The translations under genes and the position numbers were made by a program. A model generated the notes under the pieces. It made no database searches. It was not told where the DNA came from and saw only the letters and a program-made list of their open reading frames with translations. Shown here piece after piece: positions 8,028 through 15,264 of a DNA stretch of 64,000 bases (position 1 is its first letter; each line of letters begins with the position of its first letter). This DNA is from Bradyrhizobium nanningense (GTDB lineage: Bacteria > Pseudomonadota > Alphaproteobacteria > Rhizobiales > Xanthobacteraceae), in the NCBI RefSeq assembly GCF_004114535.1, contig NZ_LBJC01000024.1, forward strand, positions 310,001-374,000, in the 5' to 3' direction.

Positions 8028-8600
8028 TCAATCCCAACGGTCTAGCCGCCGACGAACGGTGCCATAGCCGACGATCTGCGGACCCTCGCGCACAGTAAAC
8101 GTAACGCCGGGCGCCAGCTTATCGCACATGGGGTGAGGGAAGTACATCAGCGTCAACACTGTTCTCATCTCCATGCCGACTTGAGGGACCGGCGGCCCCT
8201 GATGGAAGGCGACCCCGATGTACTCTTCAAGGCTGCGGTTGTGGTCTGTCACTATAGCCCGACGTTGGGCTGGGTCACCGATCGCGAGATGTGGCCGATA
8301 GGCATCTCCTGACAGGGCTCCTGGCGGCAATGGAGAGGTGCGACCACCCTCACTTTCCGGTAAGAAGACGACTGAACACTCGATACGCGCTGGTCTTCCT
8401 TTGGATATCTCGTCACTTTCCGACACGATCGATGTCTCACAGTCCCACAGGGAATGGTTCAACAAAACCGAAATAGACCGTACTACCCCGACAAAATCGG
8501 CAGAGCAGCTTTTGAGCATAGCATAAGATCGAAGACCGTCGCAGATTAAGCTGTTGGGGCGCATGGTTAGCGGCGGGATCATAGTGCCACGGCGAAGCAA
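8028..8600 (-). CDS. Protein resembling a free-standing EF-Tu domain III (beta-barrel), function unknown
   Basis: The C-terminal 115 residues carry the landmarks of translation-factor domain III: IECSVVFLPESEGGR, then YRPHLAIGD, LTLMYFP, and finally GVTFTVREGPQIVGYGTVRR. In EF-Tu the equivalent stretch contains GTP-factor barrel strands ending in FTLREGGRTVG. No GTPase domain is present here. The N-terminal 70 residues do not look conserved, and the true start may be well inside, for example near residue 28 or later. It lies nine bases upstream of the 62-residue gene. Other proteins of this type are usually annotated only as hypothetical. Confidence 0.6.
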   Translation of the reverse strand: MLRRGTMIPPLTMRPNSLICDGLRSYAMLKSCSADFVGVVRSISVLLNHSLWDCETSIVSESDEISKGRPARIECSVVFLPESEGGRTSPLPPGALSGDAYRPHLAIGDPAQRRAIVTDHNRSLEEYIGVAFHQGPPVPQVGMEMRTVLTLMYFPHPMCDKLAPGVTFTVREGPQIVGYGTVRRRLDRWD

Positions 8601-8640
8601 TAGTGCCCATCTTCATCGGCCGTGGCGCGCCAGTTGCGCC
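8581..8640. repeat. Left copy of a 60-bp imperfect direct repeat flanking parDE
   Basis: This segment matches 9482-9541 in the same orientation at 49 of 60 positions by eye. The longest identical blocks are TAGTGCCCATCT and CATCGGCCGTGG. The 5' edge of the copy overlaps the start region of the EF-Tu-domain-like gene. The two copies enclose the parDE pair, about 840 bases apart. Confidence 0.75.
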
Positions 8641-8697
8641 AGAGCATGCCGACGTAGCAAATCTGCGTCGTCGTTTCCCGGCAATGCTTCAGAACCT

Positions 8698-9054
8698 CTA
8701 TCCCGCGCTCTCGTCGGAGGCAGATGGAACGTGGCGCTGAAGGTCTATCCTGTCGTGGAGTATCCGTACGATTTCGATCGTGCTGTTAGGTGCTGCCCTA
8801 TACATCAGGAAGTGACTTCCGCGACGACCCCGTCGCGCAACGTGGAGCGTGCGAAGACCTGCCATGATCTCGTCCGGCGTCTTGGAGACTACGACATCGG
8901 GGCCGTTCGCGAGTTCGCCGATCGCCTGAACGAGCGTGTCCCGATAGGTGCGCGATAGTCGCGTGCCAAAATTCTCTGTGGTCCATTTGAGGATGTTGGC
9001 AAAGTCGACTTCTGCGGCAGCGCCGAGACGAACCCGCCATCTTCGCTCGGCCAT
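8698..9054 (-). CDS. parE: ParE/RelE-superfamily toxin of a toxin-antitoxin pair
   Basis: The 118-residue protein begins MAERRWRVRLGAAAEVDFA and continues NILKWTTENFG, the first helical hairpin of the ParE/RelE plasmid-stabilisation fold. Later elements are GLRTLHVARRGRRGSHFLMY and IEIVRILHDRIDLQRHVP, the strand region that ends this family. ParE toxins act on DNA gyrase; other RelE-like members cleave mRNA, and the sequence does not settle which. I chose ATG 9054, seven bases after the antitoxin stop, over an upstream in-frame start at 9102 that would add 16 unrelated residues. The antitoxin precedes it on the same strand, the usual order. Confidence 0.85.
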   Translation of the reverse strand: MAERRWRVRLGAAAEVDFANILKWTTENFGTRLSRTYRDTLVQAIGELANGPDVVVSKTPDEIMAGLRTLHVARRGRRGSHFLMYRAAPNSTIEIVRILHDRIDLQRHVPSASDESAG

Positions 9055-9061
9055 GAGGGCT

Positions 9062-9349
9062 CTATTCGGCTGTTCTGGAGATGACCCTCTCCGAGAGGTC
9101 ATTCAAATAGACTTGCAGCTCCTCGATATTCCCAAACTCTCTGAATTCTCCTCGGTCCAACGCCCCGACACCTGCGCGAGCTGCCGCGCGCAATGCTTTC
9201 AGCTTGCCCGCATCCTCCGCCTCGCGCTGCTCCACGAGCCGCAACCCGTCGCGCAGCACTTCGCTGGCATTTTGGTAGCGACCAGACTTGACGAGGGTCT
9301 CGAGGAGTTCTTCCTGACGCTCCGTCAGGACCACGTTCCGAGTGGGCAT
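9062..9349 (-). CDS. parD: ParD-type antitoxin (ribbon-helix-helix)
   Basis: The 95 residues open with RNVVLTERQEELLETLVKSG and RYQNASEVLRDGLRLVE, the classic ParD ribbon-helix-helix with its SEVLRDGLR helix. The C-terminal half (LKALRAAARAGVGALDRGEF) is the toxin-binding arm. The dimer binds operator DNA and neutralises the toxin encoded just downstream. Autoregulation is expected, but I could not identify the operator in the 9350-9480 upstream region. Confidence 0.9.
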   Translation of the reverse strand: MPTRNVVLTERQEELLETLVKSGRYQNASEVLRDGLRLVEQREAEDAGKLKALRAAARAGVGALDRGEFREFGNIEELQVYLNDLSERVISRTAE

Positions 9350-9481
9350 TTAGCATCCTCCGGGAGCTGGTTTGTCATGGCATAATATGCCATGGGCCCT
9401 TGGCGGGCTCAACCCGCAAGTTGTGGTCGGCTACCGCGGAATGCGATTGTCGATCCCGATCGCAGCAGCGGCGTCCTCGTC

Positions 9482-9541
9482 ATAGCGTCACGGCGAATGA
9501 GTAGTGCCCATCTCCATCGGCCGTGGTGCACCAATCGTGCC
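9482..9541. repeat. Right copy of the 60-bp imperfect direct repeat flanking parDE
   Basis: This is the partner of 8581-8640, 49 of 60 positions identical and in the same orientation. Its right end runs into a perfect hairpin at 9534-9563, immediately before tspO. Nothing else is visible in the 228 bases between parD and tspO. Confidence 0.75.
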
Positions 9542-9563
9542 GCCGTCGTCACGGCGGCACGAT
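9534..9563 (-). terminator. Perfect 13-bp inverted repeat, probable tspO transcription end
   Basis: The arms ATCGTGCCGCCGT and ACGGCGGCACGAT pair perfectly around a four-base loop. The hairpin lies 14 bases beyond the tspO stop. No T-run follows on either strand, so it may stabilise or attenuate the transcript rather than act as a classic intrinsic terminator. Confidence 0.45.
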
Positions 9564-9577
9564 CGAGGCTGAATGTG

Positions 9578-10021
9578 TCAGTTCAAACGCCAGATCGCCG
9601 CGTTGAGCACGCCGGCGAACCCGACCCAGGCTGCGTAGGGCAGGAACAGCGCGGCTGCCGGACGATCACGTGACAGTTCGAGACCGATGTAGGTGACGAT
9701 TGTAACGAACAGGCAGATGAGGATGACGAGCGCGGCCCCGATCTGGTGCATCGTGAACATGACCGGAGACCAGGCGAAATTGAGCACCAGTTGCGCAGCC
9801 CAAACTAGCATCGCACTGCCTAATGGTTCGCGGCTAAAGGTCCGCCAGCCCGCAATTGCGATCATGACGTAGAGGCTGGTCCACGCCACGGGGAACGCCC
9901 AGTTCGGCGGCACGAAGCCCGGCTTGGCGAGACCGGCATACCATTCTCCCGGAAGATTGGTTGCGCCGATCAGCCAGCCGATGCCGAGCACACCCATCAC
10001 GAAGACCAACAACTGCAACAT
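9578..10021 (-). CDS. tspO: TspO/MBR family tryptophan-rich sensory protein
   Basis: The 147-residue protein has five hydrophobic helices, the usual number and size for the TspO/MBR family. Diagnostic elements are WYAGLAKPGFVPPNWAFPVA, the first-loop PPNWxFxxxW signature, and LNFAWSPVMF in the third helix. Family members are membrane proteins that bind porphyrins and related ligands; in photosynthetic alphaproteobacteria they modulate pigment gene expression. It is transcribed away from dinB, with only 43 bases between the two start codons. This looks like the first core gene after the accessory patch. Confidence 0.93.
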   Translation of the reverse strand: MLQLLVFVMGVLGIGWLIGATNLPGEWYAGLAKPGFVPPNWAFPVAWTSLYVMIAIAGWRTFSREPLGSAMLVWAAQLVLNFAWSPVMFTMHQIGAALVILICLFVTIVTYIGLELSRDRPAAALFLPYAAWVGFAGVLNAAIWRLN

Positions 10022-10064
10022 CCATCACCTCGCGCTTCCCATCGCGCGATTGTATCATCTTTCC

Positions 10065-11165
10065 ATGAGCGAATCCGACACGGTGACCGGCGAGCCCTCG
10101 CCGGTGCGCAAGATCATCCATATCGACATGGATGCCTTCTATGCATCCGTGGAGCAGCGCGACAATCCGGAGCTGCGCGGAAAGCCGGTCGCGGTGGGAG
10201 GCTCGGCGGAGCGCGGCGTCGTCGCGGCCGCGAGCTACGAGGCGCGCAAGTTCGGCGTTCGCTCCGCCATGCCGTCGGTGACGGCGAAGCGGCAATGTCC
10301 CGATCTGATCTTCGTCAGGCCGCGTTTCGAGGTCTACAAGGCTGTCTCCAGGCAGATCCGCGACATCTTCGCCGAGCACACACCGATCATCGAACCATTG
10401 TCACTCGACGAGGCCTATCTCGACGTGACGGAAAATCTGCAAGGCATCCCGCTGTCGCGGGACATCGCGCTGCGGATCCGCGAGAAGATCAAGGCCGAGA
10501 CCGGCCTCAACGCTTCGGCGGGCATTTCCTACAACAAGTTTCTGGCAAAGCTCGCCTCCGATCATCGCAAGCCCAACGGCCAGTTCGTGATCGCGCCGGA
10601 GATGGGACCGGCCTTCGTCGAGACACTGCCAGTCGGCAAGTTTCACGGCATCGGGCCGGCGACAGCTGCGAAGATGAACGCGCTCGGCCTGTTCAGCGGT
10701 CTCGACATCCGCAACCAGACGCTGGAGTTCATGAACGCGAATTTCGGCAAGTCGGGCGCTTATTATTACTGGATCTCGCGCGGCGTCGACGACCGGCCGG
10801 TCCGGGCCAATCGGATTCGCAAGTCCATCGGGGCGGAGAACACCTTCTCGACCGACCTTGCCGAATATGACGCGCTGGCCGCCGAACTCAGGCCTCTCGT
10901 CCACAAAGTCTGGCGCCATTGCGAGGCCACCGGTCATCGCGGCCGCACCGTGACCCTGAAGATCAAGTTTGCCGACTTCGAGATCATCACGCGCAGCAGG
11001 TCCGTCGTAGCCGCGGTCAGGGACAGCGACGGTCTTGAGCGGTTAGCCTGCGGCCTGCTCGAGGCCGAGATGCCGCTGCGAAAGCGCGTCAGGCTGCTGG
11101 GTGTCTCGCTGTCCGCCCTCCAGGCTGGAGACGATGCGGAGCCGCAGCTGACATTGGGCATTTGA
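10065..11165 (+). CDS. dinB: DNA polymerase IV (Y-family, translesion)
   Basis: The 366-residue polymerase starts at MSESDTVTG. The first catalytic motif is IIHIDMDAFYASVEQRDNP, the second LSLDEAYLDVT with the SLDE carboxylates, and helix-hairpin-helix elements follow (KFHGIGPATAAKMNALG). The C-terminal little-finger domain ends in RVRLLGVSLSAL. Members copy past damaged bases and extend mismatched termini. It ends in QLTLGI, a plausible beta-clamp-binding motif of the QLxLx type, which fits the dnaN gene elsewhere in this window. I chose ATG 10065 over an upstream in-frame start inside tspO because conservation begins here. No strong ribosome-binding site is visible. Confidence 0.94.
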   Translation: MSESDTVTGEPSPVRKIIHIDMDAFYASVEQRDNPELRGKPVAVGGSAERGVVAAASYEARKFGVRSAMPSVTAKRQCPDLIFVRPRFEVYKAVSRQIRDIFAEHTPIIEPLSLDEAYLDVTENLQGIPLSRDIALRIREKIKAETGLNASAGISYNKFLAKLASDHRKPNGQFVIAPEMGPAFVETLPVGKFHGIGPATAAKMNALGLFSGLDIRNQTLEFMNANFGKSGAYYYWISRGVDDRPVRANRIRKSIGAENTFSTDLAEYDALAAELRPLVHKVWRHCEATGHRGRTVTLKIKFADFEIITRSRSVVAAVRDSDGLERLACGLLEAEMPLRKRVRLLGVSLSALQAGDDAEPQLTLGI

Positions 11166-11260
11166 GGCTCCCCGACAGCGGCATAGCGCTCGCGATGCAC
11201 GAGCGACGGTGGCGGGCCTTTCCAGGACCCGTCACCGATGAAGGAGACTCGCTCGGGCCC

Positions 11261-11554
11261 TCAATGCCTCACGTGCTCGAACACCACGATCACGCCGGTC
11301 GGCTCGGGCTCGTGCGCCATAAGACGCGTCAGGTCGGAATCGCCCCAATCGGCGAGGCTGACGACTTCACCGCTCTGGCGATCGGCACCGACCGACGCGG
11401 TGGGCTCGAGGACCTTGAGGCCCATTTCGTCGACGAAGAAGGTGTGCTCGCCGAACATGCTGTTGAGCTGCGGCATGGCGGGATGTTCGTCGGGCAGCAC
11501 CTGAGCGCCGAGTTGGTTGACGGTCTGCTTCACCTGTTCGGATGTGAGCTTCAT
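11261..11554 (-). CDS. Conserved-looking hypothetical protein
   Basis: The 97 residues start MKLTSEQVKQTVNQLGAQVL and continue DEHPAMPQLNSMFGEHTFFVD, then GLKVLEPT and FEHVRH at the end. ATG 11554 has GGAG six bases upstream, a better start than an in-frame ATG ten codons earlier. The pattern (helix, then alternating strands) suggests a small soluble alpha/beta protein. I do not recognise it. The 290 bases between it and the glycosylase gene contain nothing I can identify. Confidence 0.65.
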   Translation of the reverse strand: MKLTSEQVKQTVNQLGAQVLPDEHPAMPQLNSMFGEHTFFVDEMGLKVLEPTASVGADRQSGEVVSLADWGDSDLTRLMAHEPEPTGVIVVFEHVRH

Positions 11555-11845
11555 GAGCTGCTCCGTTTCTGTGTCCGGTTTCATTGGCCGGGGCGGGAGC
11601 GCGCGTTCCCTGCGCCTTTGTCCGCCTGGCTCAACCCCGAACAGGTGCTGCGGGCAAATGTTCCGGCGAAATGTAATTTGTGATCGCGCGCTGCATCTGC
11701 CGCGCTCACGGCACGAGATCGCCACAAGATGCACACGATCTGCCCGCGAGCTGCGCTAATCGGCGGCTTGGACAATCCGGATGCGGTCGGCGCCGTCTCC
11801 GAGCAGGTCGTGCGGCCTGGTAGGCGCTTCTCCCGAGGCGTTCTG

Positions 11846-12532
11846 CTATTCGCTGCGGTTCTCGCCCACCGATAGCGCGCAGATGCGTGACAGATAAGTA
11901 TAGGGCAGGCCGGTCTCCTCGGCCCAGGCGTTGAACTGCGCTTGCACCTTGGCGAGATCGCCCTTCGACTTGACCTCTTCGGCAATGTCGAGACCGGCGT
12001 CGCGCAGGCAGACGACGACATCTTTTGACGTGACAAAACCGTCCCACCCGACGAAGCGCAGCAGCATCTGGCCGGTGTTGCCTCCGAGACGGCTGCCGCG
12101 CTTGGTCAGGAGATCGAGCAGGCCGATCTGGTCGGACGAGGGCCATTTCGCCAGGAACTTGCCGAAGCTGCCATGCTCCTTCGCGATCTCCTGCACGAAA
12201 GCGGCGTTGTCGCGTACCGACATGATCTTGGCCCCGTTGCGCACGATGCGCGCGTCGCGCAAAAGGCCTTCCCAATAGTCCTCGGGCTGGAAGCCGAGCT
12301 TGGCCGGCTGGAAATGCAGGAAGGCCTCTTCAAAGCCATCCCATTTCTCATCGATCACGCTCCAGGCGAAGCCGGCGCAGAACACGCGCTTGGTCATCTC
12401 GGCCAGCATGCGATCGTCGCCAAGCTTCGCCAGACGCTTCAGGTCGGGCTTCGCCGGCATCAGCTTTTCCAGGGCCTTGGGCCCGCCCTTGCGTTTCTCG
12501 GCACGGGCGCGAATGGTCTTGAAGGGCGGCAT
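11846..12532 (-). CDS. DNA-3-methyladenine glycosylase I-like protein
   Basis: The protein of about 228 residues has the core of the 3-methyladenine glycosylase I family: MTKRVFCAGFAWSVIDEKW in place of the usual F-x-W-x-x-I helix, then RDARIVRNGAKIMSVRDNA. It lacks the N-terminal CxW segment and the zinc-binding cysteines of E. coli Tag, so it belongs to a divergent branch and I give no symbol. Such enzymes excise alkylated adenine to start base-excision repair. ATG 12532 (MPPFKTIRARAEK) is taken as the start; an in-frame start at 12556 would add eight residues. Confidence 0.72.
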   Translation of the reverse strand: MPPFKTIRARAEKRKGGPKALEKLMPAKPDLKRLAKLGDDRMLAEMTKRVFCAGFAWSVIDEKWDGFEEAFLHFQPAKLGFQPEDYWEGLLRDARIVRNGAKIMSVRDNAAFVQEIAKEHGSFGKFLAKWPSSDQIGLLDLLTKRGSRLGGNTGQMLLRFVGWDGFVTSKDVVVCLRDAGLDIAEEVKSKGDLAKVQAQFNAWAEETGLPYTYLSRICALSVGENRSE

Positions 12533-12662
12533 GCGCACACAAGCAATTGAGGGCACGCCACGACACCAGAATTCGACGATGCAGTCCAGCCCCGCGGATG
12601 GACGCAGCGCCGCAGTTCGACCGCTCGGTCTTCGCGGGCAAGCGGGTTTACGGCAGGCCCGG

Positions 12663-13199
12663 CTATCGCGACAGGCGTTTTGCGAGATGAACCGACTGCC
12701 AGTCTCCGAGCCCGGTATCGCTAAATCCGGCCTTCCTGGCGAGACCGCGCATCTCGGCGTTCGTGCGCGCCGTCTCGGCGGCGATCATCTCATGGCCGAG
12801 ATCGATCGCGAGCGTCTCCATCGCCGTCATCATCTGAAGGCCAACGCCGTTGCGCTGGAAGGCATCGGCGACCGAGATGGCAAATTCGCCGTGCCGTGCC
12901 GCCGCGTCGTAGGCGTATCGCGCTTCGCCGACGATCCTGCCCCGCCCGTCCTCTCTGAGCTCGGCGAGCAAGGTGAAATGATCGAGACCGCCGCTCTTGG
13001 CGATGCATTCGGCCGCGACCGCGCCGGGGTCCGCTCGCGCACCGCTGAAGCGCTTGTTGCGCGACGTCGCGGAAAGGCCGGTGAAATAGACCGACAGATT
13101 CTCCACATCGGATGCGCTGGCGGTTCTGATGCAGACAAGGCCCTTCGCTTCGGCCAGCTCGACCGGCTCGACGACGGCTCCCGGAAACAGCTGTGACAT
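12663..13199 (-). CDS. GNAT-family N-acetyltransferase
   Basis: The 178-residue protein carries IRTASASDVENLSVYFTGLS at the start, the beta-1/alpha-1 region. The core strands contain GRIVGEARY, and FAISVADAFQRNGVGLQMM is the acetyl-CoA pyrophosphate loop (Q-x-x-G-x-G type, here QRNGVG). The motif is followed by ETARTNAEMRGLARKAGF, the usual C-terminal N-x-x-M-x-x-L-x-x-K-x-GF element. The substrate is not deducible. It is transcribed from ATG 13199; upstream in-frame residues as far as 13445 would overlap the uppS-like gene and look non-coding. Confidence 0.85.
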   Translation of the reverse strand: MSQLFPGAVVEPVELAEAKGLVCIRTASASDVENLSVYFTGLSATSRNKRFSGARADPGAVAAECIAKSGGLDHFTLLAELREDGRGRIVGEARYAYDAAARHGEFAISVADAFQRNGVGLQMMTAMETLAIDLGHEMIAAETARTNAEMRGLARKAGFSDTGLGDWQSVHLAKRLSR

Positions 13200-13321
13200 G
13201 CGTGACGCTTTCGGCAGGTTGCTGGGGGTTGCACACCTAACCGAGGCCGCACGCCAGCCGCTTGGACATGGCTGCCAATCATGCGGCTGAAAACGAACAG
13301 CTCGTTTGCACGTGCCGCGCG

Positions 13322-14059
13322 TCACACACGGGAGAGTGACGGCACCTCCTCGGGCATGATCGCCTGAAGGCCGCCGAAGCGGCGCTCGCGGCCGTGGAAG
13401 GAGGCCAGGGCCGCGGCGAGATCGCCCGCGTCGAACTCGGGCCACATCCGCTCGGTGAAGTGCAGCTCGGCATAGGCGCCTTCCCAGAGCAGGAAGTCCG
13501 ACAGCCGCTTCTCGCCCGAGGTGCGGATGATGAGATCGACGTCGCGCAGGCCGGCCTCGCCGGTGACGAGCTGCGAGAAGGCTTCGCGGGTGATGCTGGT
13601 CAGCGCCGCCGCCTTCGCCGCAGCATTGAGGATGGCGTCGCGCGCGGAATAGTCGACCGCGATGCGCAAATGCAGCGCGTTACCTTCGGTGGTAGTTTGC
13701 TCGGCGCGCGCGATCGCGCTGGCGATGCCTTCAGGCAGGCGATCGCGACGCCCGATCACGGTGAGGCGCACACCGTTCTTGACCAGGCTCTGCACTTCAT
13801 TGGCGAGATAGAAGCGCAGCAAGGTCATCAGTGCGGCAACCTCGGCCTTTGGCCGCCGCCAATTGTCGGTCGAGAAGGCGTAGAGCGTCAGCGTGCCGAT
13901 GCCCTGCTTGGGCGCGGCCTCGACGATGCGGCGGATGGCCTCGACCCCGGCCTCGTGGCCGCGCAGGCGCGACAGGCCGCGCCGTGTCGCCCATCGCCCG
14001 TTGCCGTCCATGATGATGCCGACATGAAGCTTCTCGTTAAGGGACGCATCACTTTGCAT
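13322..14059 (-). CDS. uppS: Isoprenyl transferase (undecaprenyl diphosphate synthase-like)
   Basis: The 245-residue cis-prenyltransferase has the signature HVGIIMDGNGRWATRRGL with the catalytic Asp, then TLYAFSTDNWRRP, and the C-terminal RTSGEKRLSDFLLW. UppS makes the C55 lipid carrier for cell-wall and polysaccharide synthesis. The gene is not in the usual cdsA-dxr-bamA context, so it may be a second, specialised copy. It is the last gene of an operon with a membrane protein and a winged-helix regulator. ATG 14059 is preceded by GGAG at a spacing of about eight bases, better than TTG 14077. A 17-bp palindrome sits exactly across the start codon. Confidence 0.88.
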   Translation of the reverse strand: MQSDASLNEKLHVGIIMDGNGRWATRRGLSRLRGHEAGVEAIRRIVEAAPKQGIGTLTLYAFSTDNWRRPKAEVAALMTLLRFYLANEVQSLVKNGVRLTVIGRRDRLPEGIASAIARAEQTTTEGNALHLRIAVDYSARDAILNAAAKAAALTSITREAFSQLVTGEAGLRDVDLIIRTSGEKRLSDFLLWEGAYAELHFTERMWPEFDAGDLAAALASFHGRERRFGGLQAIMPEEVPSLSRV

Positions 14060-14067
14060 TGCAAAGT
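14051..14067. promoter_or_regulatory. Perfect palindromic operator candidate across the uppS start codon
   Basis: ACTTTGCATTGCAAAGT is a perfect 8-1-8 inverted repeat. The same element, with one changed base, lies over the promoter of this operon at 15118-15134. No promoter-like hexamers are visible just upstream of uppS, so binding here might block transcription elongation or translation start rather than initiation. Confidence 0.55.
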
Positions 14068-14089
14068 CTCCGGTCAAAAAAGGGGAGGA

Positions 14090-14467
14090 TCAGGTCGAGA
14101 CGATGCCGAGCCGGCCGAGCGGCGGCGCCTCGCGGCCGGCGGCCTTGGCGGCGTCGCGCACCAGGCGCTCCAGCACGGCGAGATAGTCGAGGAAGCGGCG
14201 GCGCCCGGTCTTGGTGAGGCGGCAGGTGGTGTGCGGACGGTTGCCTTCGTAGCCCTTGGTCACGTCGACGAGGCCGGCCTCCTGGAGCACGGCAAGGTGC
14301 CGGCTGAGATTGCCGTCAGTGAGGCCGCACAGCTGCTTGAGGTCGGCGAATGCCAACCCCTTGGGATGCGCCATCAGCGAGGTCAGAAGCCCAAGCCTCG
14401 CCTTCTCGTGGATCACGCGATCTAGCCCCTCGTAGGAGAAGGGTGCGCTGTCAGTCTTCGACATCAT
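14090..14467 (-). CDS. Winged-helix transcriptional regulator of the uppS-like operon
   Basis: The 125-residue protein is a stand-alone winged helix: IHEKARLGLLTSLMAHPKG, then FADLKQLCGLTDGNLSRHLA as the recognition helix, and TCRLTKTGRRRFLDYLAVLE for the wing and dimer helix. It resembles small ArsR/MarR-like repressors without metal-binding cysteines. Its start overlaps the end of the upstream membrane-protein gene by 17 bases, indicating translational coupling. ATG 14464 and ATG 14467 are adjacent; GGAG fits either. By position it is the likely reader of the ACTTTGnATTGCAAAGT elements in the operon, making it autoregulatory. Confidence 0.87.
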   Translation of the reverse strand: MMSKTDSAPFSYEGLDRVIHEKARLGLLTSLMAHPKGLAFADLKQLCGLTDGNLSRHLAVLQEAGLVDVTKGYEGNRPHTTCRLTKTGRRRFLDYLAVLERLVRDAAKAAGREAPPLGRLGIVST

Positions 14468-15068
14468 GGTCTCCGGATGCGACATGCAGAATGGCCGCCA
14501 TCACCGACTGCCCGATCACGAAGGGCAGGCCCATGGTCCATGGCGACAGCGCGTGGGTCTGGCTCGCAATCACCACCACTGAAAAGCCGGACACGAAATA
14601 CCAGGCGCCGGCGAACGCGACGGTGCGCGGCAGCGAGCGGACGGAGGCGAAGATGCCGAGTGACACCAGGATCTGCCACAGGCCCGGCAGCAGCCACAAC
14701 GTCTCGGCCGCGAACTTCCACATCACCACCGCGAGCAGCACGCCGGCAACGCCCGCGGGCAGGAACTGCTCGACCGCCTGGTGGATCATGGCATCGGCCA
14801 GACCCGAATGATGGCGGCGCGAACGCGCGCGCATCTCGACCCCGATGATCAGGACGGACAGTGCGGCGGCGACAAACCAGCCGACGAAGAAGCCGAGCGG
14901 CTCAGTGGTGGGATCGCCGAGCAGCCAGAATTGCAGGACGGCCGTGATGAGTGCGACGGCACCGGTCGCGGCCATCGTCGCCGGGCCGTAACCGCGGAAT
15001 GCCGTGCCGGCCGCGATCTGGCTGCGGATCGCCACGATATCGGCCAAAGCCTTGTCGAGATCGCGCAT
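14451..15068 (-). CDS. Membrane protein, first gene of the regulator/uppS operon
   Basis: The 205-residue protein begins MRDLDKALADIVAIRSQIA, a short cytoplasmic helix, followed by about six hydrophobic segments, for example TMAATGAVALITAVLQFWLL and GVAGVLLAVVMWKFAAE. There are no catalytic motifs. Membrane proteins of this size are commonly found next to winged-helix regulators of the type encoded downstream. I infer a sensor or partner role, but no substrate can be named. ATG 15068 was chosen because an extension upstream would cross the operator region and has no membrane-protein character. Only a distant GAGG lies upstream. Confidence 0.83.
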   Translation of the reverse strand: MRDLDKALADIVAIRSQIAAGTAFRGYGPATMAATGAVALITAVLQFWLLGDPTTEPLGFFVGWFVAAALSVLIIGVEMRARSRRHHSGLADAMIHQAVEQFLPAGVAGVLLAVVMWKFAAETLWLLPGLWQILVSLGIFASVRSLPRTVAFAGAWYFVSGFSVVVIASQTHALSPWTMGLPFVIGQSVMAAILHVASGDHDVED

Positions 15069-15117
15069 TGGCAACGCCGAAGCCTCGTTCCGCTCATTTC
15101 GGGATTGCTGTCCCGTT

Positions 15118-15159
15118 ACTTTGTATTGCAAAGTATATAGCGCTGCAAAGTAAAGGCAA
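15118..15159 (-). promoter_or_regulatory. Operon promoter overlapped by palindromic operators
   Basis: On the minus strand TTGCCT (15159-15154) and TATACT (15137-15132) are separated by 16 bases and form a good sigma-70-type promoter. The near-palindrome ACTTTGTATTGCAAAGT (15118-15134, one arm mismatch) overlaps the -10 element. A second TGCAAAGT half-site (15144-15151) lies in the spacer, 17 bases from the first. Binding here would block RNA polymerase, so repression of the 15068-13322 operon is the natural reading. Confidence 0.7.
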
Positions 15160-15264
15160 GTCCGAAAGTCGCCGCGAGAGGATTCCGTCGGGACGGACAA
15201 CTGCCGGTTGCGCGGCGCCCGCTTCCGCAGATAAGATGCGTCCAAGAGCGTTCCGGGGGCTGGT

